From Alligator mississippiensis (lineage: Eukaryota; Chordata; Crocodylia; Alligatoridae), in the NCBI RefSeq assembly GCF_030867095.1, contig NC_081833.1, positions 76,389,395 through 76,453,394 on the forward strand: DNA of 64,000 nucleotides, read 5' to 3'. Shown one piece after another: positions 1 to 12,200 of the stretch; within the stretch, counting starts at the first letter, position 1, and each line of letters starts with the position of its first letter. The position numbers were made by a program, and so were the translations under genes. A model generated the notes under the pieces. That model was not told where the DNA came from, did no database searches, and saw only the letters and a list, made by a program, of their open reading frames with translations.

Positions 1-2517
1 CCTCTGTTCCACTGCCTTTATATTGGACTCTACAGACACAGTGAAGGAATCTTCTTAACTCGTATCTAGGTTGAGAAGAAATTATAGGCCCCATTGAATT
101 GGAGCAAATTCTAGTTGGGTTTCCCCATAGGCAAGTCAGTCAGGACAGTGTTTAGACCACATGCAAGCCTGAAGGGATGCAGCATTCACCCGGGTTCACG
201 GACTGTCTGAGGAATCCATTCTGAACAAGAGTAAGCATATATAAACTGGCAAGAGCTCATGGCAATCCAGTATGGTCTCCAGCCATGCACAATTTACCTT
301 TTTGTGCTGATTGACAGGCACCCCCCTCTGCCATATTGTATTTTAGCAGACAAAGGGGGACAAATCTGCAGTCTGTTGAAGAGAACCTCACCGCCTGATA
401 TTTGTATAGAGTAGAATCTGCAGTGATTAGCTGACTGCACAATCCAAAAAAAAAAAAAAAGAGGAGGAGGTTTGAGCCACCTTTGTTCAGCTGGCGGAAC
501 TTGGATCATACAGAATAGGAACTAGGGCTAGGAGCATTTCATCTGATGAAGGGATTTGATTTCCCAGGACCAGGACAGTTTGGCTTCTACTCAGATAAGG
601 AGATCTCAGTGTTCTTCTCCTGTTGGTAGGATCACAAAGCTGGGCCAACTGTGAGTGCCCTTATGCAGAGATGATGAGAGGGGCTCTTGTGTGCCTTCCC
701 TCTCTTTGCTGTCCTTACTAGAACGCTGAGGAAATCAGGAAGGGCACGATACAAGTATTACAGGCAAGGAGACCGTAGTCCTCTGACCAAGTTGATGTGG
801 CAAAGAGATCTTGCTTTCACCTTTTTTTCAGGAAGGGATCTGATGCTACAAGGAGTTAATTGTGCATCATAATTCACACAACCTGAGTATAACTGTCAGG
901 CTCTTGAGCAAAACCTCTGAAGTCCAAGAAGTTATTAAGAAAATGTAATATCCATATTTCCAGCTTCCAGAAGGATCTAACTTGGTTCTGGGACTTGGGG
1001 TGAGGTTTCCCTACTGACATTTTCCCTACATCTGCATTTATTTATTAGATGTATATGCTAGCCTTCCCTCAAGAAAAAGCTCAGGGCAGCTTACAATAAA
1101 AGACTAAATAGCTTATAAAAAAGACTAAAATATTAAAATAAGATGGTGTAACCAAACAAGTCCCCCCCAGCCCCAAAGCTACATAGACCATGGATTCTTT
1201 ATTTTCTTCAGAATGGATTAAGTTGCATCCTTACAGTTCAACACTCAAAGGTCAAATAGCTGTTTTGTCTAGCATCCTTAGTGCAGTAGACAAACTAGAT
1301 TTCATCTTAAACAGTTGTCCAAGTGAGAACAATATAATTTCTACATTTTGCATAAAAATCTTTCATGAGATCTGCACTTGGCTGTCACTGCCATTAGAAG
1401 CCCTTCATTTGAGCCTTACTTCCTAGCTTTTTAAAGTGGCCTATTATTTAGTAGCAGTCCCAGCAATGTATATGGTACCCGAGCTGGGAAGTCTTTCCTT
1501 AGAAGCTCAGTACTGCACTTCGTAAAAAGGCAGAGTAGTACTCGGAGCCAGCAGTGCTTTCCTAGGAGAGAGAAACTCAAGGCTATGTAGAGTACAGGAA
1601 ATTGTCCATCCATTCTTTTGTCATGCCTCATAGGCAAATTATGGTGTACTTTGGACATCTGTTTACTACACTTCTAAGCTCAGAAAGGCAAATGCTTTTC
1701 TTGTGCTTTATCATCAGAATGGAAGGCTTCAAAATTGTCCATTTCCAGAGTAAGCTGTTGTATGCATTACAGAAACATAGAAGTCAAAAAGCATAATTGC
1801 ATCTGTTGAAATTAGAGCTTGTTTCCTTAGAACTGTAGCAGTTTCAAGGCAGACAGAGTATATGCCTCATACAAAGGAACTTATAGAGCCGCTTACCTGG
1901 TCATTAATGTCTTCTCCAAATTCTTGAACCTGGATGACCAGTGGTTGTTGTAGGTGGCCTTTGGTAGATTGGTGCTTCTCTCTGTAATGTCCCAGGAACT
2001 GTTACTTTTTCACATATATACAGCTGTACTTCCTCCCCCTCAGTCGATGCTTTGAAGATCCCAGTGGTGTGGTTCTGAAGCCCTCATGAAGAACAGGAAC
2101 GTTTTGTTGCCTGCCCTGAAAATTCTCATATGGAGCAATGCAGTCCATAGAGCTTATCACACTTAGAGGCTGTTAAGAGAAGAAAGATTCAGGATTGTTA
2201 AGGATAAGAGAGGAAAGATGCAGGATATTTCTAATTAATTTCCTTGCTCCTCCTTTGACATTAATGCTCAATTTTTCTTACTAACATAGCCATCAGAGAG
2301 TTTCTAAGGTATGGATGTTTCACAGCTGGCAGTGTCTCAGAGCTAGACCTCTTCTGCCACTGATTGACAGATTTGGTCTGCCTCCAAGACAAACATAAAA
2401 GAAACCCAAAGCCATGAATCTGTGGACATTTGCTATTCTTAGAACATGAAATTTTGGTTAAAACACAGATAATATTTTCCTAATCAAGACTCCCTTTCTG
2501 GAAGGCATGCTTTAGTC

Positions 2518-2988
2518 CAGGGCTGTCCAGCTTTTGAGTGGTCAGAGGCTGCAGTGCCCCTAGCAACACACCATGCCATGCAACCCCCACTGCACCACTC
2601 TACAGGCCTCCAGCGTGTCATACGAGTCCTCCCTCTGCTCCCCCCAGCCCTACTGTGGGTCCCCAAGGTATTGTGCCAGTCCCCCCCACTGCACCACATG
2701 GGCATGCCACACCACTTGCCCTCCCCTCCTTCTCCACACACCACCACACAGCAGGCAGCTCCTGTTGCACTTCACCAAATCGGACATCACCTGGGCTCCT
2801 CAGGTTACTCTGCGCCCACCAGCCCCACAGGCTGTGTTGCTCCACATCACCCCACCCTGCCTCCAGGGGTAGACAGCAGAAGCTGAAAGGAGGAGACCCT
2901 GTGGCAGCAGCAGAAAGCAAAGAGGAGAGTTGCTCCTGGAGCCCGGGGAGCAAAGTTTAACCCCTCAGGGGGCAGTTGAACAGCCTTG
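2518..2988. mobile_element. Non-autonomous hAT DNA transposon with 8-bp TSD
   Basis: The 471-bp block is much more GC-rich than its flanks. The left end reads CAGGGCTGTCCAGC and the reverse complement of the right end reads CAAGGCTGTTCAAC, so the two ends form an imperfect terminal inverted repeat (11 of 14). The 8-mer CTTTAGTC lies immediately outside both ends (2510-2517 and 2989-2996), which is the target-site duplication length of hAT elements. No transposase is encoded, and the open frames inside it are composition artefacts. Confidence 0.85.
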
Positions 2989-4714
2989 CTTTAGTCAAAC
3001 CCAAGTTAATGGACTTAATACAGGATTAACTGGGTAAAATGCTGGGGCCTGAGATTACACAGTAAATTAGGCAGTGTGATCTAATTGTCCTGATCTGAGA
3101 AATTTGCAGACTATCTACACATGGAGAAACTTTCTGAAAGTAGAGAGCGCTTTTTATTCTAGTAGGTGAAAGCATAACTGTATCCAGTGGATAAAACTGA
3201 ATTTAAATGCATGGCACAGATCTTAAGTGATGAAAGGAACTAATAGCAAACCACTTGGGAATGTGAGGGATTCTTCATCATTTCATTTATTTAATGGAAA
3301 ACTGGGTATCTTCACAAAATGTGTTGAAGCTGAAACAGAAGTTTTGAGCTGGATGCAGAAATTATTGGGCGGTGTTTTTTGGACTATTATGCAGGAAACC
3401 AAAGTGGGTAATTGTAATGGCCATATCTAGTTTTAAAATCTGTTGGATCAAACACATGCACAGTGACCTTACATTTCTCTGAAGCTTTGGTTATGCTATC
3501 ATTTCTAGTTTGTTTTGAAATGGTCATGTTACAGATCCTTTGGGTACAGTAGGGGTAATTAGTCTAAAAAATTCTACGTTCTTTTTTTCTATTACTGTAT
3601 TTGAAACATTTTCATAATGATGATCCTTGTTTCAAAGTTAATTAAAAAGCCAAACAAAATAATAAGCCACCTCTGTCCACCCCAAACATCTCTTTAAAGA
3701 ACTATAATATAGCAGAATATTAAGACACTTATGTATACAACTTAAAAAAAAAAACCCCAGGATGAAAGTATCTGACTAAACAAGACTTGAAAAAAGCTTT
3801 CAATTCAGATTTAAAAGTTCCATGAGTAAATGTATTCTATATGCAGGGAGCTTTCTAAAATGTCCCTGTTTCCCAGGGGTACTACTGTTTTTTGTTTTTT
3901 ATTTGGATACCACAAAAACTCATGCTGTAGCACAGGAGCGTCTTTATTGCTCAATGAAGATGTGCTGAAATACATTTTAGAAAGGCATCAGGAATGGAGA
4001 GATCAGTACAATTAGCTTTTACCATCTAAATGAATGCACAGAGTGCTGTTTGTAAAGAAGTTTGTCAGGAAGCAGACAAATTGTACTGCATGTATGTACT
4101 GATGTCTAATTAAATATACTAAAAAATCTGTCAAAATTACCAATGCAGTCTGGTTGAGTGGTACTGTAGGCAGATAGTTTGAAGATGAGTTTTTTTCTGA
4201 ACTTGAAAACTTAGGAAGTTGTGACTGGAATTTGGCTGTGGGATAGAATTATACCTAGAGAAACTGGTGAACTAACTTCTCTACCAAAGACTACAACTTA
4301 AAATGAATTTTTGATCCAGCTTAACACGCACAAAAGTCCTTTTCCTTCCAGTTAATGGGAATTTTTTCAGTATTTCCAGAACATTCGACCTTAGTAGGCC
4401 TATCTCTAAACCAAGCCTCTAACTAAATTATAATTAAACACAAGGTTAAAAAAAATGAGAATTCAATCACTTCATGCATGGAACTGTTAGTAGGTATTTT
4501 CCCAAATATATAAAATTCTTCTGACCTAATCCATTAACCTTTCTGAAAACATATTTTTCTTTGGTGTCATGCATTAGACAGTCCTCTGCATTGCTTTTGT
4601 AAAGTGCATTTGCTAATTAATATGAAGTTATCTTGGATTGTGTGATATTACGGTTTTTTAGGATTTACTGAAGTAGCTCTAATAGGATGAGGATTAGTAT
4701 GTGCAGTGTAAAGA

Positions 4715-7132
4715 GCAGTGTGTCACGATGAATGCGAGTCAGGCATGCGAACATCATGACCTGTCCAGCGAAGTTGGTTTTGGATGATCATGGTCTCATT
4801 GCTGTTGGAATTTGCTTCGGCTAAGACACTGATGTTTGTGCATCTATCCTCCCAGCTAATCTGTAGGATCTTGTGAAGGTACTGTTGGTGGTACTTTTCC
4901 AAGTTCTTGAAATCTCTTTTGTATATGGTCCAAGTTTCTCAGCCGTACAGCAGAGTTGGAATGACAGTGGCTTGATAAAACAAGAGCTTCATTTCAGCAA
5001 GGATGTCATGATTTAAGACGACTCTCTTACTCAAATATCCAACGGCTGTGCTCACACATTTCAAGCGGCGTTGTATTTCCACGTTGATGTCTGCCGTAGA
5101 TGAAATTGCTTCTAAGATTGGCAAAGTGATCCACGTTCTCCAGCAATTCTCCTTTGATTTGAATGAAGGGCAGGAGGGAAAGGTTGTTTCTCCATTTGGA
5201 GCAGGTTGGTAAAGGACTTGTGTTTTCCTGATGTTTAGAATTAGGCCAATACTCTCGTAGACTTCCAAGAATACATTAAGAATGATTTGGAGGTCTGTTT
5301 CAGGTTGAGCAATGACAGCATTGTCATCCGCATACTGGAGTTCCTGGATGTTGTCATGGTCTTCGTTTTGGACTTGAGTCTGTTGAGGTTGAAGTGTCTT
5401 CTGTCCGTCCTATGTACAATTTCAATTCCAGGTGGAAGCTTTCTGTCGCCAGGTGCATTATGGTGAAGATGAAGCTGGAAAACAAAGTTGAAGCGATGGC
5501 ACAACCTTGCTTCACTCCAGTTTTCACCTCAAATGATTCTGTTTGATTGCCGTTGCTGAGGACCCTTGCTGACATGTTGTTGCGGAGATGTCTTGGAACA
5601 CTGATGAACTTGTTTGGGCAGCTAATTTTTGGACAGGATTTTCCACAGGGCTTCACAGTTCACAGAATCGAAAGCTTTAGAGAGGTCGATCAAGGCCAAA
5701 TAGAGAGGTCAGTTTTGCTCATGAACCTTCTCCTGCATTGACATGCTGTAAAGATCATGTCCGCAGTTCCTCGAGATGGTCTGAAGCCACTCTGAGATTC
5801 TGGAAGAATTTCTTCTGCAAGTGGGAGAAGGCGGTTAGCAAGGATATGGGCGATGACTTTCCCAGCACTGGCCAACAAAGAGATGCCTCGGTAGTTTCCG
5901 CAATCAGCTCTGTCCCCCTTCTTGATGATGGTAACAATCAAGGCATCCCTTAGGTTGCCTAGGATTTCTTCCTTGTTCCAGATTTTAAGGATGAGGATAT
6001 GAAGCTGACACGTAAGTTGTTCTCCTCCTCCTTTGAAAATCTCTGCAGGTATTCTGTCAACATCGGCTGCCTTGTTGTTCTTCATTTTCCCGATGGCACT
6101 CCCGACCTCTGCTAGGGTAGACGGCAAACCAAGGTCTTCTCTGATTGCTATTTGCGGAAAGTTATTGATCTTATCTTCATCAACAGTTGAGTCATGATTC
6201 AGAAGGTCCTGGAAATGTTCTTTCCAGTGGGCATTGATGGATTCTCTCTCTTCCAGGAGTGTTGTTCTATCCTTCGATCTTAGAGGATTAAGGCCTTGAG
6301 TGCTAGGGCCATAGACAGCTTTGGTAGCACTGAAGCAGCCACCAGTGTCATGGATATCAGCAAAGTTGGATTTCTTTTGATTTCTGAATCCACCACTCCT
6401 TCAGTTCTTGTGTTCTCTGCACCTCTGATTTTGTTTGTTGGCATTCATTTTTCTTGATGGCAGAGTTGAAGTCATTCTGCCAGGGATGGAAAGCTTTCCA
6501 TTTTCTGTTGATGCGACCTTGAATTTCAGTATCTTTTTTTTGTCAAACCAGTCTTGATGTTTCCTGGTCTTGTATCCTATGGTATTTTCACAGGATGAGA
6601 GAATAGCTGTCTTGAGTCCCATCCAGTGCTTCTTGACTCCTTCTGGGTGCTCTGTTGGTAGTGTCTTGTTCAGGAGTTGCTGGAATTCTCCCTGCTTGAG
6701 TGGGTCCTTCAAGCACTCGATGTTTAACTTGCGCCTGATCTGCTTCCTTTGCATTCTTCGTTTAGGAGCGTACCTGATGGACATGCAGGAATGGATGAGG
6801 CGGTGGTCAGTCCAGCAGTCATCAACGCTAGTCATGGCTATCATAATCAGGACCTCTAGGTGATTTTGCGAGTCTGAACAATCATGTAGTCAATCAAGTG
6901 CCGGTGTTTCAATGAAGGGTGCTTCCAGGATGTCTTGAACTTGTTTCTTTGACAGAACAGGGTATTTTGTGATGACAAGTCCGTGTTCTGTGCACTTCAT
7001 CAGGAGAAGGACCCAATTAGCATTTGAATTTCTAACGCCTTCTTTTCCGATAGTACCATTCCAAAGTTTTGAGTCTCTTTCCACTCTGGCATTAAAATCT
7101 CCAAGAAGGATGATCTTATCTTCCCTTGGGAT
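4715..7132 (-). mobile_element. Degenerate non-LTR retrotransposon (EN/RT LINE), 3' part
   Basis: Minus-strand translation gives a decayed endonuclease/reverse-transcriptase polyprotein in several frames. In element order it shows an endonuclease motif LLGDFNARV (about 7080-7110), a DCWTDHRL motif near 6815, an RT block with GNYRGISLL and SQSGFRPSRGTADMIF (5690-6127), a VKQGCAIASTLFS block (about 5490-5525), the catalytic YADD (5323-5334) and a C-terminal RRLKC...LLYG segment (about 4939-5090). Frameshifts and stops separate these blocks, for example a TGA straight after LLYG, so the copy is dead. It resembles the EN/RT family often annotated as craniofacial-development-protein-2-like. I cannot assign the LINE clade without a search. 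The 3' boundary near 4715 is approximate. Confidence 0.85.
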
Positions 7133-7915
7133 TCATAGATTCATAGATGTTAGGGTCGGAAGGGACCTCAATAGATCATTGAGTCCGACCCCCTGCATAA
7201 GCAGGAAAGAGTGCTGGGTCTAGATGACCCCAGCTAGATACTCGTCTAACCTCCTCTTGAAGACCCCCAGGGTAGGGGAGAGCACCACCTCCCTTGGGAG
7301 CCCGTTCCAGACCTTGGCCACTCGAACTGTGAAGTTCTTCCTAATGTCCAATCTGAATCTGCTCTCTGCTAGCTTGTGGCCATTGTTTCTTGTAACCCCC
7401 GGGGGTGCCTTGGTGAATAAATACTCACCAATTCCCTTCTGTGCCCCCGTGATGAACTTATAGGCAGCCACAAGGTCACCTCTCAACCTTCTCTTGCGGA
7501 GGCTGAAAAGGTCCAGTTTCTCTAGTCTCTCCTCATAGGGCTTGGTCTGCAGGCCCTTGACCATACGAGTGGCCCTTCTCTGGACCCTCTCCAGGTTATC
7601 CACATCCCTCTTGAATTGCGGTGCCCAGAATTGCACGCAGTACTCCAACTGCGGTCTGACCAGCGCCCGATAGGGGAAGTATCACCTCCCTGGACCTATT
7701 TGTCATGCATCTGCTGATGCACGATAAAGTGCCATTGGCTTTTTTGATGGCTTTGTCAGACTGCCGGCTCATGTTCATCTTGGAGTCCACTAGGACTCCA
7801 AGATCCCTTTCCACTTCCGTGCTACCCAGCAGGTCATTCCCTAGGCTGTAGGTGTGCTGGACATTCTTCTTCCCTAGGTGCAGCACTTTGCATTTCTCCT
7901 TGTTGAACTGCAACA
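7133..7915 (-). mobile_element. CR1 LINE 3' fragment, nested inside the older LINE
   Basis: The minus strand encodes the CR1 RT C-terminal region: CKVLHLG, LGVLVDSKMNMSRQSDKAIKKAN, then LERVQRRATRMVKGL, PPGVTRNNGHKL and FKRRLDEYLAGV, with one frameshift near 7650-7700. The element ends with the typical CR1 3' terminus, seen on the plus strand as TCATAGATTCATAGATG. The pentamer GGGAT flanks it (7128-7132 and 7916-7920), consistent with a short target duplication. The copy is 5'-truncated at 783 bp. Its open minus-strand frames are transposon remnants, not host genes. Confidence 0.9.
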
Positions 7916-8086
7916 GGGATATTTGAGAGGATGGTGTCAAGCTGTGAATAGAAGTTCTCCCCCTCAACCTTGTCTCCATGGGTGACCCTACTGGGACCAT
8001 GAAGCTCCCAATGGCCTTGCTCTCAGGATCATTGGAACATGCAAGCCTCTCCACCACTACAAGGTGGCAGTCCCTGGAGAGGATAG
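7916..8086 (-). mobile_element. 5' part of the EN/RT LINE split by CR1
   Basis: The minus strand reads NFYSQLDTILSNIP next to the CR1 junction. This is the endonuclease sequence that should precede LLGDFNARV in the LINE copy on the other side of CR1. Further upstream in element sense lies a short region without recognised domains (about 7985-8086). Most of the endonuclease N-terminus is missing, so the element was already truncated or deleted here. An hAT end abuts it at 8087. Confidence 0.7.
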
Positions 8087-8155
8087 CAGGGGTGTCAAAC
8101 TCATTTGACCTTGTGGGCTGGATTAGGATCTCTGGGTGGTCTGTGAGTCAGCGTA
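8087..8155 (+). mobile_element. hAT transposon end (fragment)
   Basis: CAGGGGTGTCAAACTCATTT begins at 8087 and is an hAT-type terminal sequence. It is close to the ends of the more complete copy at 11461-11669. No matching right end is visible before the CR1 relic that follows, so this is a truncated copy. The right boundary is approximate. Confidence 0.5.
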
Positions 8156-8164
8156 CATCTTGTT

Positions 8165-8677
8165 TTGAGCATTTTTGTTTATACAAATGGGGACAAATTG
8201 GAGAAAGTTCATAAAAGGAAGAGCAACAAAAATTGGAGTCTAAAAAATGTGATGCATGAGGATAGGTTAGATGCACTGTGTTTGTTTAGTTTAGAAAAAA
8301 AGAAAACTGAGGCAAGATTTATTAAGAGCCTACATATGCAAAAAAAATTAAAAAAAAAAGTTTTACAAACAAGATGGAAATCCGTTATTCTCAATATTGA
8401 GATGGGACAGTTTCAGTACAGTAATGGGCTTAAATTGCAAGAAGGGAGATTTAGGTTGGAGATCTATGAAGAATTTTCTAACTATGATATAAGAGTACTT
8501 TAAGCAGTAGAACAGACTCGCTAGAGAGGTTGTGGAATCTACATCATTGGAATTTTTTTAGTACAGGTTAGATGCATTTGTCTGCATGGATTAAACAGGG
8601 GTGATCCTACTTGAACAGGGAGTTAGACTAAATGATCTCCTGCAGTCCCTTCCAGCTGTGTGTTTGTGTGATTCTGA
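8165..8677 (+). mobile_element. Old CR1 LINE 3' fragment, plus strand
   Basis: Plus-strand reading gives degenerate CR1 C-terminal motifs (FSLEKKK...ARFIKSL and NGLKLQEGRFRLEI). It ends in the CR1 3' UTR signature: a 'gactaaatgatctcctgcag' type sequence, then 'cccttccagctgtg' and a terminal TGTGATTCTGA. It is much more diverged than the nested CR1 copy at 7133, so it is an older insertion. Confidence 0.7.
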
Positions 8678-9062
8678 ATGTTTCAAAACAGTTCTACCTT
8701 GCAAACTGAGAGCAGACAGCATGCTATCACTAGAGGGCTTTTCTGATATGGGTAAAATACTTTAAATATGAATCATAACATTGATCACAGTCCTTAACCG
8801 AGAATGGTAGCTGTTGTGTAGTTTGCATTTTCCATGGAAGAATGTGATACAAGAAGAACAGTCGATTCAAACTTCGGGTGTGTTTGTAAATTATAAAGCG
8901 ATTCTTTTGCTTCCCCCCCTTCCCAGAAAGTGTTTACTCTGTCACTTTTGTTGGCTGGCTGTCCAGTGCAACGGTCAGGTGCATGTTTTAAAGTGTCTTA
9001 ATTTATAACTGAATACATTGTAAGGTCAGCTAATTATCTGCTTCCTGCTGTTTTGGTTCTAG

Positions 9063-9253
9063 CTGGAAGGTCACAATGAATCAGTCGTGCTGCAAGTGTT
9101 TGTGGGGAACGACTCTGGTCGAGTGAAGCCACATGGGTTCTATCAGGCCTGTAGAGTAACGGGGCGAAACACAACACCCTGCAAAGAAGTAGACATAGAG
9201 GGTACTACAGTCATAGAGGTTGGCCTTGACCCTAGCAACAACATGACACTTGC
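9063..9253 (+). CDS. NFAT5: NFAT5 exon: Rel-homology N-domain, LEGHNES...NNMTLA
   Basis: This 191-nt exon lies between acceptor ...ttctag and donor GTAAGTA. It encodes [16 protein letters not shown] through DPSNNMTLA, with the last Ala codon split GC|G. It belongs to the C-terminal portion of the Rel DNA-binding domain. Confidence 0.96.
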
Positions 9254-12200
9254 GTAAGTACTACTTTTTTAATGCGTTATTTTTAGGATAAAACAGTGAC
9301 TAGTATTTGGGGGGGAGGTGGTACTTCAGAAAAAGAAGTTTGAAAGTACCACTGATGTTATCTTAAATATTCATCTTTTTTATTTATACATGTATAGCAA
9401 GACTAATGATAGACTGACTAACTATAGCTTGGCATTTACATTTTATGGAAAGAAATTCCTTTTATGTTTCTTCCCTGAATAATTTCCTACAAGAATTCAT
9501 GAGAAAAGAAGCACTGTGGGAAGATTAAGATTTGAGCATGTCTGTTCTCAGATAAGCTTTTTTTTTTTTTTGTTCACCTTCATTAACTTGGTTCCAGAAA
9601 TTCTCTTCTTGAACTTGTTCAACAAACTGTGTGAAAGCAGTTAAAAATATGAACAAACCGCAGGCACTTATGGCAAATTAAATTGACCATCTTGGGTATG
9701 AAACATTCACTTTTCAGATGTATGTATCTAAATAATCCTTTATTATCACTCAAGAGTCTAGAGATGTCTAAAAGCAAATATGTGAACTGTTTGACAGATG
9801 GGTAAGATTCAGTTGCCCATTCTGTCTCTAAGTACTTTTTAGTGCGAGATTTGTATCCTAAATTATGAACTAGTGATCCGGGTATCACTAATATAATACA
9901 AACAAATAACAAGAAAAGAAAGATTAATCATCTTTGGGCTCAACAATATTGTCCCTTAAAAGCTTTGGACCTGAGGAAGAATGCTTCACATTTGAAAGCT
10001 TGTCTAATTTTATCCCAACTATAGTGTCAGTCCAATAAAAGATATCACCCCAAAAAATCTTTGCCCCTCATAATTCCTGGACTGTCATGGCTACAGGATC
10101 ACCTGAACTCTACTAAAGCTTCGGGGCTTTTCAGAGACGTGTAGGAGGTGAATTGGAGGTGTCAAATGAGACCTTGAGAGATTGCTGTGGTCTCTGCTGC
10201 AGATTACTGCAACTCAAGTAAATCTCAGCAACATTGTTTTGAAATCTTCAGTTTTCTTCTTGTTGTCTTTTTTTTTTTTTTTTTCTCCTTTCCCAGACTG
10301 ATAAACAGCTGTCATGTTATATCAAGCATTGGGATTCCAGGATAGAGTTCGGTCCTGTCAGTTATTTCTGCCTTTCAACTTCCCTTCAGGCTCCCACTTC
10401 CCAATAATTTTTGTTTCAATAAGTTGATAAAACGGGAAGCATCTCTTGTTAGAATTAGAGAAGATGGATCTTCATCTCAGAAAAAATCTTGTCTTTATCC
10501 CAAAAGAGATTTTAAGAAGAGAAGCTAGTAGGAGACAGTTGTCCCTATTTGGATTTAAACTTTCCCCTAGAGGATTCATTCAAGTTGTCGTCAATGCCCT
10601 TTCTTCCTGCTTCATTAAAATGCTCTTTTTCTCTTGACCTAAAGATTATAGGTCTCCGAGCGAAGTCTTTCTTGCCCATTGGAAACATTAGTGTTCTTAA
10701 AATGGGTCAGGTTCATTATCAATACTGGATTTTTGTAATGTTTTCTCATGCCGGCTAATAACTTTTCATGACAGCCTGAAGAGACTGTATAACACACAAA
10801 GGCAGTGGCCAACTACTCATGGCATTATATGCATCTGTATCTTTGTTTAACTGTTTATTAAACACTGTTTATACATGGATCTTTACAGTATTTTATTAAT
10901 GTAGGCTCTTTATCTAATCTACAAAAAAATCCAGCTTTTTTAATTCTGAAGTATTTCAGTATTAACAAAAAAAATTCCCCCCCCCCCTTTTTTTTTCCAA
11001 TGCCCCTTTGTATTCTTCTCTCTACACCTAACCCCGCACCTCGCTCACTTCACTGCTCTCTTAGTAACAGGTGTGCTGGACTAGTATTGTGTGGCCATAA
11101 AAGAAGCCTTCACCTTCAGGTAGCTTGGTCTATAGAAGATACCTAACAAGCACATTGGCATCTCAAAGAAATGGATCTTACATTTCATTTTGACAGCCTC
11201 TAGTTACAAAGTTCAGACAATAGCTTCCTATCCGTTCTATTTTGGAAGCCAGTATTTCTGGGACTGATATAAAAATACTTTGTCTTTAGCTGTTCCTGTA
11301 GCAGTTTCTTGATCATATTGCCTCATCTGCTTGCACTCTTCAGCTAGAACGATAGAAAAGTAGGGCTGAAAGGGACCTCAGGAGATCATTTAAGTCAAGT
11401 TGCCTGCTCAAGGTGTAATCATTCTTATCTAAGCCATCCTAGACAAGTATTTTTCTAAGTCAGGGTAGTCAAACTTATCTAGTTTTGCAGGGCCAGACAT
11501 TTGGCAGCAGAACTGTTGATCACTGCAGCTTCAAGAGCTTAGCAGCTGCCATTCCTCTCTCAGCTACATTTTCTGGCCCTGTGGGTAGCCCCATGAGCCA
11601 GATGACATGGTACAGGGCTTCAGATCCAACCCATGGAGAGCCCCTTGGGCTTGATCTTTGACACCAGTGGTCTAGCCTGTTAAAAAAGCCTCAGGGACAG
11701 CCCTTGTACCAGTACCAGGCAGAAAGCCTAGAACATCAAAAACGCCCTTTGACCTGCCATAGATGAGTACGCTGTACGCTGTCATTGTGGGGATCTCCTA
11801 GGCTTCCAGCTGTTGCTCTTCCCAGCATATCTAGGCATTGCTACTCCTACGTCATCCCTGACCAAAGCACGCTCAGCCTCTGCTTCAAAACAAGATGGGA
11901 TTTTTGATACAGATGGGGCCCCCATTAAAAAAAAAAATAGTAGTGTTCTGTATGGTTCTTATTTGATTCAAAGAAAGTAAAGCAAGGTCTTTCAGACTTT
12001 TCTTCTCAATAAGGCAACTGTTTTTTTTCTTAAAAAAAAAAAAAAAAGATGAGTGCTTTAGGAATATCTAAGAAAAATTGTTGCTTAAGGTTGTAAACGC
12101 CATTTACCATCCAACCAGATTTCAGAACTTTTTCTGGAACTTTAAGCCACATTTTGAGCATTGCTGATTAAATGTTCCAGCTTTTATCTGAATCCAAATC

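Larger units (their letters stand above)
1..9062 (+). other. NFAT5: NFAT5 intron (3' part), repeat-rich
   Basis: This stretch contains no exon that I can recognise. It lies upstream of the first visible NFAT5 exon and ends in the acceptor ...tctag before 9063, so it is the 3' part of an intron. The 5' NFAT5 exons, including the DNA-contacting loop of the Rel domain, are outside the window. Recognisable content is an hAT element (2518-2988), an EN/RT LINE relic (4715-8086) interrupted by CR1 (7133-7915), an hAT end (8087) and an old plus-strand CR1 tail (about 8165-8677). In 1-2517 and 2997-4714 I see only AT-rich unique-looking sequence and short homopolymers, such as a poly-A run near 446-460. 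Confidence 0.8.

Noticed and set aside
1030-1170. Possible SINE ('aaaaagctcagggcagcttacaataaaa')
   Set aside because: A short resemblance to a reptile repeat was noticed, but there is no second diagnostic motif, tail or target duplication, so it is not called.
1190-1426. 78-codon plus-strand open frame in the first intron
   Set aside because: It has no recognisable domain, no good splice context and a composition like the surrounding intron.
2484-2960. Several overlapping open frames of about 100-140 codons
   Set aside because: They are contained in the hAT element at 2518-2988 and result from its GC-rich composition. They show no transposase motif.
5690-6127. Intact 145-codon RT frame considered as a domesticated gene
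   Set aside because: It is one block of a LINE relic with frameshifts and stops on both sides, lies in an intron antisense to NFAT5, and has no promoter or splice evidence.
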